From contig DATAOP010000020.1 in assembly GCA_036265675.1 (NCBI GenBank), positions 1 to 6,697 on the forward strand: a stretch of 6,697 nucleotides of DNA, given 5' to 3'. The first letter of the stretch is position 1; each line of letters opens with the position of its first letter. The position numbers and the translations under genes were made by a program. This document shows, in pieces, positions 1-5,571 of this stretch. The stretch comes from VRUE01 sp036265675 (GTDB taxonomy: Bacteria > Actinomycetota > Thermoleophilia > Solirubrobacterales > 70-9). The notes beneath the pieces were generated by a model. That model worked only from the letters and a program-made list of their open reading frames with translations. It ran no database searches and was not told where the DNA came from.

Positions 1-205
1 GATCCACGGCATCGTGATCCTCGGCGGTCTGCTCGTGATCGGGCACTCGGGCGCGGACTGGCTCGACAAGGTGATCCTCGTGATCGCCATCGCCTTCGGC
101 ACGATCAACGTCGTCGGCGGCTTCCTCGTCACCGACCGCATGCTCGGCATGTTCTCGAAAAAGCCGAAACCGAAGGCCTCATCTGACGGGAAGGGCGGCG
201 CCTGA
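1..205 (+). CDS. pntAB: NAD(P) transhydrogenase, small membrane subunit (alpha-2), 3' part only
   Basis: The gene is cut by the left window edge; complete codons begin at base 2 and about 67 residues are visible. The protein is the short membrane subunit of proton-translocating transhydrogenase. In the three-gene form of the enzyme it is separate from the NAD-binding subunit. What is seen: the end of one membrane helix (GIVILGGLLVIG), a short polar loop (HSGADWLDK), a second helix (VILVIAIAFGTINVVGGFLV), then the family signature TDRMLGMF and a lysine/proline-rich cytoplasmic tail. The GTG at 14 is an internal codon: the in-frame residues before it (IHG) fit the conserved 'NAI.GIV' stretch of this family. 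The TGA at 203-205 overlaps the ATG of pntB by one base (TGATG), so the two are probably translationally coupled. The NAD-binding subunit gene (pntAA) should lie upstream, outside the window. Naming varies; this subunit is also called PntA2. Confidence 0.93.
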   Translation, partial: IHGIVILGGLLVIGHSGADWLDKVILVIAIAFGTINVVGGFLVTDRMLGMFSKKPKPKASSDGKGGA

Positions 206-1620
206 TGCTCGAGGCCGTTCTCAAGCCGGGCGGCGACGCGGCGACCGCCCTCTACATCGTCGCCTTCTCGCTGTTCATCATCGGGATCAAACAGGGCACC
301 CACCCGACCACGGCCAAGCGCGGCAACCTGATTGCCGCCGTCGGCATGGCGGTCGCGGTCGTCACCACCCTGCTGCTCGACGGGATGGGCAACTGGGGCC
401 TGATCGCCCTCGGCCTCGGGATCGGCACCGCGGTCGGCGTCATCGCCTCGATCCGGGTGCAGATGACCGAGATGCCGCAGATGGTCGCCCTCTACAACGG
501 GGTCGGCGGTGGCGCGGTCGCCCTGATCGCCTGGTCGGAGATCCGCCACGGGATCTCGCTGGGTGAGGAGATCCCGCTCGACGAGCTGATCCCGATCCTC
601 TTCGCCGCGGTCGTCGGCTCGGTCTCCTTCTGGGGCTCGAACATCGCCTTCGCCAAGCTCCAGGACTTGATCCCGACCAAGCCGCTGGCGGTGCCTGGGC
701 AGCAGGTGATCAACGGCGTCCTGCTGATCGGCATCCTCGCCGCCTGCATCTCGATTGCGGTCAACAACGACGATCCCAACCAGGCGATCTTCATCGGCAT
801 CCTGCTCGCCGCCGGCCTGCTCGGCAACCTCGTGGTGCTGCCGATCGGCGGCGCCGACATGCCGGTCGTGATCTCGCTGCTGAACGCCTTCACCGGCCTC
901 TCCGCCGCGGCCGCCGGCTTCGCCCTCGACAACGTCGCCCTGATCGTCGCCGGCACCCTGGTCGGCTCCTCGGGAACGATCCTGACGATGGAGATGGCGA
1001 CGGCGATGAACCGCTCGGTCGCCAACGTGCTCTTCGCCGGCTTCGGCGGCGCGCCCTCGGGCGGCGCCGCCGGCTCGGCCGAGACCCGGCCGCACGTCTC
1101 GATCGGCGCCCAGGACGCGGCGATCAAGCTCGCCTACGCCGACACGGTCGTGATCGTCCCCGGCTACGGCCTCGCCGTCGCCCAGGCCCAGCATGCGATC
1201 AAAGAGGTGGGCGACGAGCTCGAAAAGCGCGGCGTCACCGTCAACTACGCGATCCACCCGGTTGCGGGCCGCATGCCCGGGCACATGAACGTCCTCCTGG
1301 CCGAGGCCGACGTCCCCTACGAGCAGCTCAAGGAGATGGAGGAGATCAACCCGGAAATGGCGCGCACCGACGTCGCCGTCGTCGTCGGCGCCAATGACGT
1401 CACCAACCCGGCCGCCAAAAACGATCCCGACAGCCCGATCGCCGGGATGCCGATCATCGAGGTCAACCAGGCCCAACAGGTGATCGTGATCAAGCGCTCG
1501 ATGAGCCCCGGCTTCGCCGGCATCGACAACGACCTCTTCTACGAACCGAACACCTCGATGTTGTTCGACGACGCCAAGAAGGCGGCGGCGGACATCGCGG
1601 CTGAGATTCAGAACCTCTAG
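205..1620 (+). CDS. pntB: NAD(P) transhydrogenase subunit beta
   Basis: The 471-residue beta subunit passes protons across the cytoplasmic membrane and binds NADP(H), driving hydride transfer from NADH to NADP+ with the other subunits. Residues 1 to about 270 are a series of hydrophobic helices with family motifs: MTEMPQMVALYNGVGGGA (about 87-104) and GGADMPVVISLLNAFTG (about 215-231, with the conserved Asn near 227). A Gly/Ala/Pro linker (about 280-291) leads to the NADP-binding domain. That domain has the GYGLAVAQAQ nucleotide loop (320-329), HPVAGRMPGHMNVLLAEA (351-368), VGANDVTNPAA (394-404) and KRSMSPGFAGIDN (430-442). The length matches the family and nothing is missing. The ATG at 205 overlaps the stop of the preceding subunit, and a purine-rich GGGAAGGG just upstream could serve as ribosome binding site. 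The gene ends at TAG, directly against a large inverted repeat. Confidence 0.98.
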   Translation: MLEAVLKPGGDAATALYIVAFSLFIIGIKQGTHPTTAKRGNLIAAVGMAVAVVTTLLLDGMGNWGLIALGLGIGTAVGVIASIRVQMTEMPQMVALYNGVGGGAVALIAWSEIRHGISLGEEIPLDELIPILFAAVVGSVSFWGSNIAFAKLQDLIPTKPLAVPGQQVINGVLLIGILAACISIAVNNDDPNQAIFIGILLAAGLLGNLVVLPIGGADMPVVISLLNAFTGLSAAAAGFALDNVALIVAGTLVGSSGTILTMEMATAMNRSVANVLFAGFGGAPSGGAAGSAETRPHVSIGAQDAAIKLAYADTVVIVPGYGLAVAQAQHAIKEVGDELEKRGVTVNYAIHPVAGRMPGHMNVLLAEADVPYEQLKEMEEINPEMARTDVAVVVGANDVTNPAAKNDPDSPIAGMPIIEVNQAQQVIVIKRSMSPGFAGIDNDLFYEPNTSMLFDDAKKAAADIAAEIQNL

Positions 1621-1627
1621 GGCGTCC

Positions 1628-1657
1628 ACCCCCGGTAGGGGTTTCGCTTAACTTTTT
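1628..1657 (+). terminator. Candidate terminator for pntB inside the left arm
   Basis: ACCCC (1628-1632) pairs with GGGGT (1638-1642) around the 5-base loop CGGTA, followed by a T-rich stretch ending in TTTTT (1653-1657). The T run lies about 11 bases past the stem, further than in a classical intrinsic terminator, so this alone is weak. The short hairpin competes with the long 23-bp stem. Confidence 0.45.
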
Positions 1658-1694
1658 CGACGTCGTCGCCGGGCGTCCAAGACTCGCTGCGCCG

Positions 1695-1728
1695 AAAAAG
1701 TGCAAGACGCTTCACCCCTGCCGGGGGT
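1695..1728 (-). terminator. Candidate terminator for the minus-strand gene, right arm
   Basis: On the minus strand this mirrors the plus-strand candidate: a 5-bp ACCCC/GGGGT stem with loop CGGCA (1714-1728), then a T5 run (AAAAA at 1695-1699 on the plus strand). The minus-strand gene ends at 1792, so its transcript would enter this hairpin about 65 bases after the stop codon. The T run is again set back from the stem. Confidence 0.4.
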
Positions 1729-1737
1729 GGACGCCCG

Positions 1738-1777
1738 GAGCTCAGAGAGCTCAGGCGCGATGGCCTGGCTCCCTGAG
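1738..1777 (-). terminator. Small hairpins after the minus-strand gene
   Basis: Two overlapping pairings lie between the minus-strand stop codon and the large repeat. CTCAGG (1750-1755) pairs with CCTGAG (1772-1777) around a 16-base loop. GAGCTC occurs twice (1738-1743 and 1747-1752), giving a 6-bp stem with loop AGA. The two stems share bases and cannot both form. No T run follows. Their nature as terminators is inferred only from position. Confidence 0.25.
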
Positions 1778-1791
1778 ATAGGGCGAGGGTT

Positions 1792-2544
1792 CTAGAGGGT
1801 GAACATGGTGCCGGCGAAGAGGCAGACGTTGCCGGGGCCGTAGAGGCCCTGGGTGCCGGTTAGGTTGCCGGTCTTGAGGCCGAGCTGGACCTGGCCGTTG
1901 ACCGTGGTTCCGTCGGCTGCCGCGGCGGCGTAGGTGCCGTAATAGTTGCCCTTGTAGTAGGAGTAGTTGCCGCTGGTGCTTTCGTAGACCAGTTCTCGTT
2001 CGCTGGCGGGCGTGCCCGGTCCGAGCAGGTTGCTGCCGTAGGACTGGTCGGAGTACCCCTGGAAGGCGGACCCCTCGGTGGCGGATTTGATGAAGGTGAA
2101 CGCGTAGACGGTGCCGCCGAAGGTGACGCATTTGGCGACCACCGAGAGCGGTCCGGAGGAGAGCAGCGTGGTCTCGACCGGGCTGTTGACCCCGGCGGTG
2201 TAGTCGGCGACCGGCGTCGGAGCGAGGCGGATCGAGTTGTGGGAGTAGCCGCTGAGGCTGGCGGCGACGTTGGCGCTGCCGGCGGTGGTGGCGCTAGGGA
2301 CGGTGCCGAGGGTGGCCTCGTCGATCTTGGTGCCGTTGACCGCGCCGGGCTTGATCTTGGCGCCGGTGACGGCGTTCTTCTTCAGTTTTGCGGCGGTCAC
2401 CGCGTTCTTCTTCAGCTGCTTGGAGCCGACGCTGTTCTTGCCGAGCTGGTTGGCGGCGAAGGCGGTGGCGCCGCCCAGCACCAGGAAGACGGCGATCGAC
2501 GACATCACGTTGGCATACGTGAGCCGCTTGCGGACTGCTTTCAC
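1792..2544 (-). CDS. Secreted or membrane-anchored protein with decapeptide repeats, function unknown
   Basis: The 250-residue protein has a basic N-terminus (KAVRKR), then the hydrophobic segment VMSSIAVFLVLGGATAFAA (about 13-31), which is a signal peptide or membrane anchor; AFA-A near 28-31 would suit signal peptidase cleavage. Residues 34-83 form five 10-residue repeats of the type (L/I)KKNAVTxAK. A Ser/Thr/Gly-rich domain of about 165 residues follows, with several short beta-prone stretches, a tyrosine-rich patch (NYSYYKGNYYGTY, 193-205) and two cysteines (139, 241) that could pair outside the cell. I recognise this N-terminal and repeat pattern as common in multi-copy proteins of Thermoleophilia, but know of no assigned function. 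The start is GTG (CAC on the plus strand at 2542-2544), chosen because AAGGAG lies five bases upstream and the signal segment follows at once. It converges with pntB and diverges from the gene at 2693. Confidence 0.9.
   Translation of the reverse strand: MKAVRKRLTYANVMSSIAVFLVLGGATAFAANQLGKNSVGSKQLKKNAVTAAKLKKNAVTGAKIKPGAVNGTKIDEATLGTVPSATTAGSANVAASLSGYSHNSIRLAPTPVADYTAGVNSPVETTLLSSGPLSVVAKCVTFGGTVYAFTFIKSATEGSAFQGYSDQSYGSNLLGPGTPASERELVYESTSGNYSYYKGNYYGTYAAAAADGTTVNGQVQLGLKTGNLTGTQGLYGPGNVCLFAGTMFTL
2296..2445 (-). repeat. Five in-frame 30-bp repeats coding decapeptides
   Basis: On the minus strand, five consecutive 30-base units encode LGKNSVGSKQ, LKKNAVTAAK, LKKNAVTGAK, IKPGAVNGTK and IDEATLGTVP. 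Spacing is exactly 10 residues with no insertions. The middle units are nearly identical in DNA: GCGTTCTTCTTCAG occurs twice, 30 bases apart, on the plus strand. Hydrophobic L/I at position 1 and A/S-V at positions 5-6, with lysines between, suggest a short regular fold. The outer units are degenerate. Confidence 0.85.
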
Positions 2545-2549
2545 GGGCT

Positions 2550-2555
2550 CTCCTT
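2550..2555 (-). promoter_or_regulatory. Ribosome binding site AAGGAG fixing the GTG start
   Basis: The minus strand reads AAGGAG, then five bases (AGCCC), then GTG. It is the clearest Shine-Dalgarno sequence in the window and supports GTG at 2544 as the start of the decapeptide-repeat protein. Confidence 0.8.
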
Positions 2556-2651
2556 AAGGACGAGTGACTTGACTGCCGGAGCCTCCCAGGCGGGGCCGAC
2601 CGAACCTCGGCGCCTCGATGAATTTCCTAGTCGGTGGCCAAGGCGTTACCT

Positions 2652-2664
2652 GGGTGCGCCACCC
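2652..2664. promoter_or_regulatory. Perfect 5-bp palindrome in divergent spacer
   Basis: GGGTG-CGC-CACCC lies in the 148-bp spacer between the two divergent genes, 29 bases before the start at 2693 and directly upstream of the proposed -10 element. It could be an operator. A palindrome this short can arise by chance in GC-rich DNA. The rest of the spacer shows no convincing -35/-10 pair for the minus-strand gene. Confidence 0.3.
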
Positions 2665-2680
2665 GTGACTCCTCGCCTCC

Positions 2681-2686
2681 TAGCGT
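2681..2686 (+). promoter_or_regulatory. Possible -10 element (TAGCGT) for a leaderless transcript
   Basis: TAGCGT fits the TANNNT -10 pattern and ends six bases before the ATG at 2693, so transcription would begin at or next to the start codon. There is no Shine-Dalgarno sequence between them, which fits a leaderless message. I see no good -35 hexamer at 16-18 bases upstream. Confidence 0.4.
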
Positions 2687-2692
2687 CGAGTC

Positions 2693-3616
2693 ATGGGCTC
2701 GGAGCGGGGGCAGGGAACGGTCGAGTGGGTCGGGACGCTGTGCGTCGTCTCGCTGCTGATGGCCGGGTTGGTGGCGGTGGGAGTGAGGGTGCCGGGAAGC
2801 GAGCTGGCGCAGGCGCTGGCCTCGCGGGTCCTCTGCGCGGCGGCGCTTGCTGACGACTGCGGCGACGAGCCGGAGCTGATCGCCGCCTACGGGAGCGAAG
2901 TCGGTGGCCTTGTCCGCGACCACATGCCGACGCTGGCGTTCGAGCAGGGGTCGCGGGCGTTGCCCGTCGACTTCCGCCGCTGCCGCAGCAGCGCCTGCGC
3001 CGATGGGCCCGACGACGGCCTCGTCCACCGCAGCGACGGCCGCCTGCCGGTCAGCGCCTTCGTCCACGTGGTCGACTGCAGGGCGGGGGAGAGGGACGGC
3101 TCGGAGGCGGCCGGGGCGGACTGCTCGGGCCCACGCGCCGGCAACCTCTATCTCCAATACTGGCTCTACTACGCCAACTCGGCGACCCTGCGCGAGCTGC
3201 CGGTGGTCGGGGAGGAGGGCTACCACGACGACGACTGGGAGTCCGTCCAAGTTCGCCTTCGCCCTGACGGCTCGGTCGACCAACGGGCCTCCTCGCATAA
3301 CGGCTACAACTACGAGCGCGGCGTCGCCAACTGGGGCTCGGACGCCGGGCTCGGCGTGGTCAAGGACATCGCTGAGGGGATCGGCGCCCGCGAGCCGAAC
3401 GGCTGGGGGCCGGAGACTCACCTGCTGCTCGTCTCCGGCGGCAGCCACGCCGGCAATGCCGCCGGCGCGGGACGGACTGAGCGCTTCACGCCGGGTCGTC
3501 GCGTCCACCTGATCGCCCTCGAGCCGATCGCCGCCGAATCGGGTGCGTCTTTCGCGATCACGCCGCCGTGGCACAAGCGCGTCTGGCTCGACCCCGAGGC
3601 CGAAGGGACCGACTGA
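2693..3616 (+). CDS. Exported protein: pilin/TadE-like N-terminus plus Vps62/NPP1-like DWE domain
   Basis: This 307-residue protein opens MGSERGQGTVEW, followed by a hydrophobic helix (about 13-31). That matches a type IV prepilin-like leader: basic residue, Gly6, then Glu at +5 of the mature chain (E11), with Trp where Flp pilins have Tyr. The rest lies outside the membrane and holds six cysteines (48, 56, 97, 102, 129, 144), spaced so that three local disulfides are possible. From about 150 onward come YLQYWLYYANSAT, GYHDDDWESVQVR (177-189), RASSHNGYN (198-206) and LLLVSGGSHAGN (244-255). The H..DWE and GSHA motifs resemble the Vps62/necrosis-inducing (NPP1) group; this is from motif memory, not an alignment. 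Function is unknown; toxin activity should not be assumed. The ATG at 2693 is chosen because the leader motif follows immediately. The stop is one base from the end of the convergent dehydrogenase gene. Confidence 0.88.
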   Translation: MGSERGQGTVEWVGTLCVVSLLMAGLVAVGVRVPGSELAQALASRVLCAAALADDCGDEPELIAAYGSEVGGLVRDHMPTLAFEQGSRALPVDFRRCRSSACADGPDDGLVHRSDGRLPVSAFVHVVDCRAGERDGSEAAGADCSGPRAGNLYLQYWLYYANSATLRELPVVGEEGYHDDDWESVQVRLRPDGSVDQRASSHNGYNYERGVANWGSDAGLGVVKDIAEGIGAREPNGWGPETHLLLVSGGSHAGNAAGAGRTERFTPGRRVHLIALEPIAAESGASFAITPPWHKRVWLDPEAEGTD

Positions 3617-3617
3617 G

Positions 3618-4379
3618 CTACTTGGGCTTCATCCGCAGAGCGCCGTCAAGGCGGATCGTCTCCCCGTTCAACATCGGGTTGGCGACGATCTGCTCGACCA
3701 GCAGTGCGTACTCCGCGGGAACGCCGAGGCGCTTGGGGAAGGGGACTTCGGCGCCGAGCGAGAGTCGCGCCGCCTCCGGCAGCCCTTCCAGCAGGCGGGT
3801 GTCGAAGGTGCCGGGAGCGATCGTCATCACCCGCACCCCGCGCGAGGCGAGGTCGCGGGCGGCCGGCAGGGTCATCGCCACGATCGCGCCCTTCGAGGCG
3901 GAGTAGGCGACCTGGCCAATCTGGCCCTCGAAGGCGGCGATCGAGGCGGTGTTGATGCAGACGCCGCGCTCCTCGCCCGCGTCGGGCTCGTTTTCGATCA
4001 TCACCGCGGCGGCGATCCGCATCACGTTGAAGGTGCCGATCAGATTGACGTTGATGACTTTGCTGAAGTGGTCGAGGTCGTGGGCGCCGCGCGAGCGGGC
4101 CAGCCGTTCGGCCCAGCCGATGCCGGCGCAGCAGACCGAGATCCGCAGGCCCTCCGGGGCGGTGGCGGCCTGCTCGACCGCCGCCGCGACGGCGCTGGCG
4201 TCGGTCACGTCGACCGCCGCGAAACTGGCGCCGATCTCGGTCGCCAACTCCGCTCCGAGCTCGGCGTCGCGGTCGGCGATCACCACCTGGGCCCCGGCTT
4301 TCGCGAGCGCGCGGGCGGTGGCGGCGCCGAGTCCGGAGGCCCCGCCGGCGACCAGCGCTCCTGCTCCTTGGACGTTCAT
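3618..4379 (-). CDS. Short-chain dehydrogenase, 3-hydroxyacyl-CoA dehydrogenase (HSD10-like) type
   Basis: The 253-residue cytoplasmic SDR oxidoreductase probably oxidises a 3-hydroxyacyl-CoA (fatty acid or isoleucine breakdown) with NAD+. The Rossmann glycine motif is GGASGLG (12-18). Asp36 at the end of the second strand favours NAD(H) over NADP(H). The usual NNAG is CCAG here (83-86). Catalytic residues are Asn112, Ser146 (NTAS), Tyr159 and Lys163 (YSASK). The subgroup call rests on NTASIAAFEGQIGQVAYSAS (143-162), LPAARDLASRGVRVMTIAPG (171-190), PFPKRLGVPAEYA (213-225) and NPMLNGETIRLDGALRMKPK (234-253), which are characteristic of the HSD10/3-hydroxy-2-methylbutyryl-CoA dehydrogenase branch. 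The exact substrate is not shown. No other beta-oxidation gene lies nearby. The start ATG (plus-strand CAT at 4377-4379) has no Shine-Dalgarno but a TACGCT hexamer seven bases upstream. It is transcribed away from egtB. Confidence 0.96.
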   Translation of the reverse strand: MNVQGAGALVAGGASGLGAATARALAKAGAQVVIADRDAELGAELATEIGASFAAVDVTDASAVAAAVEQAATAPEGLRISVCCAGIGWAERLARSRGAHDLDHFSKVINVNLIGTFNVMRIAAAVMIENEPDAGEERGVCINTASIAAFEGQIGQVAYSASKGAIVAMTLPAARDLASRGVRVMTIAPGTFDTRLLEGLPEAARLSLGAEVPFPKRLGVPAEYALLVEQIVANPMLNGETIRLDGALRMKPK

Positions 4380-4386
4380 GTCGTGC

Positions 4387-4392
4387 AGCGTA
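4387..4392 (-). promoter_or_regulatory. Possible -10 element (TACGCT) for the dehydrogenase gene
   Basis: On the minus strand, TACGCT ends seven bases before the ATG at 4379, the spacing expected for a leaderless transcript. There is no Shine-Dalgarno sequence in the interval and no clear -35 hexamer. It sits in the 64-bp spacer shared with egtB. Confidence 0.4.
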
Positions 4393-4419
4393 TTTCACAT
4401 CCCGGTAATCCGACCTGGG

Positions 4420-4425
4420 TAGGGT
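4420..4425 (+). promoter_or_regulatory. Possible -10 element (TAGGGT) for egtBD
   Basis: TAGGGT fits TANNNT and would start transcription around 4432, leaving a leader of only about 12 bases before the GTG at 4444. The leader has no proper ribosome binding site. It lies 28 bases from the opposing -10 candidate, so the two promoters would share the same short spacer. No -35 hexamer is evident. Confidence 0.35.
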
Positions 4426-4443
4426 CTGCGTATCGCAACCGAG

Positions 4444-5571
4444 GTGACGGCAAACACCCAGGAAGCAGGCAGCACGGCTCGCAATCGGGAGATCGCCGAT
4501 CTGCTCGCGCAGGCTCGCCGGCGCACGCTGGCGCTGGTCGATCCACTCGACGACGAGCAGCTCAACCGCGTCTATTCGCCGATCCTCAGCCCGCTCGCCT
4601 GGGACCTCGGCCACATCGCCAACTTCGAGGAGCTCTGGCTGGTGCAGACGATCGGCAACCGCGAGCCGATGCACGGTGAGCTTGGCCGCTTCTATGACGC
4701 GATCGAGAACCCGCGCAGGACCCGCGGCGAGTTGCCGATCCTGCGCGACGCCGAGCTGCGCGATTACCTGGCCGACGTCCGCGCGCGGACGCTCGAGGTG
4801 TTGAGCGAGGTCGAGGTCGGGCCCGAAGCCGAGGACCGGCTGCTGCGCGATGGCTTCGTCTACGAGATGCTGCTCGCCCACGAGCTCCAGCACAACGAGA
4901 CGATGCTGCAGCTGCTGCAGCTGGTCGACGGCTACGAGCCGCCCTGGGAGTTTGGCCCCGCGCCGGTCGACGCGGACGGACCCGAAACGATCGCGATCGC
5001 GGCCGGGAGCTACGAGATCGGCGCCGCGCCCACCGGCTTCGCCTATGACAACGAGCGCGGCCGCCACAGCGTCGAGCTGGCCGCCTTCGAGATCGATCGA
5101 ATCCCGGTCACCAACGCTGCCTACGCCGAGTTCATGGGGGCGACCGGCGCCGACGCGCCCGACTACTGGGAGCGCGACGGCGACGGCTGGGTCAGCACGG
5201 CGATGGGCGACCGCGCGCCGGTCGACCCCGCGCGCCCGGTGGTCCACGTCTCCTGGGAGCAGGCCGACGCCTTCGCCCGCTGGGCCGGCAAGCGGCTGCC
5301 GACCGAGTTCGAGTGGGAGGCCGCGAGCCCGCGCCTGGACGGGGTCGGCGAGGTCTGGGAGTGGACCCGCTCTGAGTTCCGCGCCTACCCCGGCTTCGAG
5401 GCCTTCCCATACCGCGAGTACTCCGAGGTCTTCTTCGGCGACGGGCACAAGGTGCTGCGCGGCGCCTCCTGGGCGACCGACCCGCGCGTCTCCCGCCCGA
5501 GCTTCCGCAACTGGGACCTGGCCGAGCGCAGCCAGATCTTCTCCGGCCTGCGCTGCGCGAGGGACGCATGA
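4444..5571 (+). CDS. egtB: Ergothioneine biosynthesis sulfoxide synthase EgtB
   Basis: EgtB is a non-haem iron enzyme that uses O2 to join a thiol (gamma-glutamylcysteine or cysteine) to trimethylhistidine (hercynine), forming a sulfoxide. The 375-residue protein has an N-terminal DinB-like helical domain with the three iron ligands expected for the family: His57 (GHIANFEE) and the HxxxHxE pair His146/His150 (HELQHNE). From about 180 on is an FGE-sulfatase-type domain: IPVTNAAYAEFM (220-231), PVVHVSWEQADAFARWAGKR (265-284), LPTEFEWEAA (285-294), GEVWEWT (302-308), YSEVFFG (326-332), VLRGASWATDP (337-347) and SFRNWDLAERSQIFSGLRCA (353-372). It is shorter than mycobacterial EgtB (about 430). 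Much of the difference is between FEWEAA and GEVWEW, where only seven residues remain. The start is GTG at 4444; no in-frame ATG or GTG is better placed. Its TGA overlaps the egtD start by four bases (ATGA). Confidence 0.95.
   Translation: MTANTQEAGSTARNREIADLLAQARRRTLALVDPLDDEQLNRVYSPILSPLAWDLGHIANFEELWLVQTIGNREPMHGELGRFYDAIENPRRTRGELPILRDAELRDYLADVRARTLEVLSEVEVGPEAEDRLLRDGFVYEMLLAHELQHNETMLQLLQLVDGYEPPWEFGPAPVDADGPETIAIAAGSYEIGAAPTGFAYDNERGRHSVELAAFEIDRIPVTNAAYAEFMGATGADAPDYWERDGDGWVSTAMGDRAPVDPARPVVHVSWEQADAFARWAGKRLPTEFEWEAASPRLDGVGEVWEWTRSEFRAYPGFEAFPYREYSEVFFGDGHKVLRGASWATDPRVSRPSFRNWDLAERSQIFSGLRCARDA

Larger units (their letters stand above)
1620..1736. repeat. Compound inverted repeat between convergent genes
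   Basis: Two 23-base arms, 1620-1642 and 1714-1736, are reverse complements except at one position (T1636 against G1720, a G-U pair in RNA). Inside them, 1651-1659 (ACTTTTTCG) and 1693-1701 (CGAAAAAGT) form a perfect 9-bp inner stem. The gaps between outer and inner stems are 8 bases on the left and 12 on the right, and the central loop is 33 bases. The halves read as two inverted copies of one roughly 40-base unit. The left arm begins on the final G of the pntB stop codon. A third copy of the arm tip lies in the loop (1669-1679). The likely role is a two-way transcription end between pntB and the minus-strand gene ending at 1792; a small non-autonomous repeat element is the alternative. No target-site duplication is visible at the ends. 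Confidence 0.85.

Noticed and set aside
492..1127. 211-codon open frame antisense to pntB
   Set aside because: It lies wholly inside pntB, has no recognisable motif and no start signal; such antisense frames are expected at this GC content.
1620..1736. Insertion sequence or classical MITE
   Set aside because: Terminal inverted repeats are present, but there is no direct duplication at the two ends and no transposase. A mobile origin remains only a possibility for the repeat.
2545..2692. -35/-10 promoter for the decapeptide-repeat protein
   Set aside because: TTGGCC and TAGGAA-like strings occur on the minus strand but not at 16-18-base spacing. No pair is convincing.
3543..4679. 378-codon plus-strand frame antisense to the dehydrogenase gene
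   Set aside because: It overlaps three real genes out of frame and its translation resembles no protein family.
3646..5448. 600-codon open frame on the minus strand across the dehydrogenase gene, the spacer and egtB
   Set aside because: It is a shadow of two well-supported genes in other frames. Its translation is rich in Arg, Ala, Gly and Asp without domain motifs, and it would read through the divergent promoter spacer.
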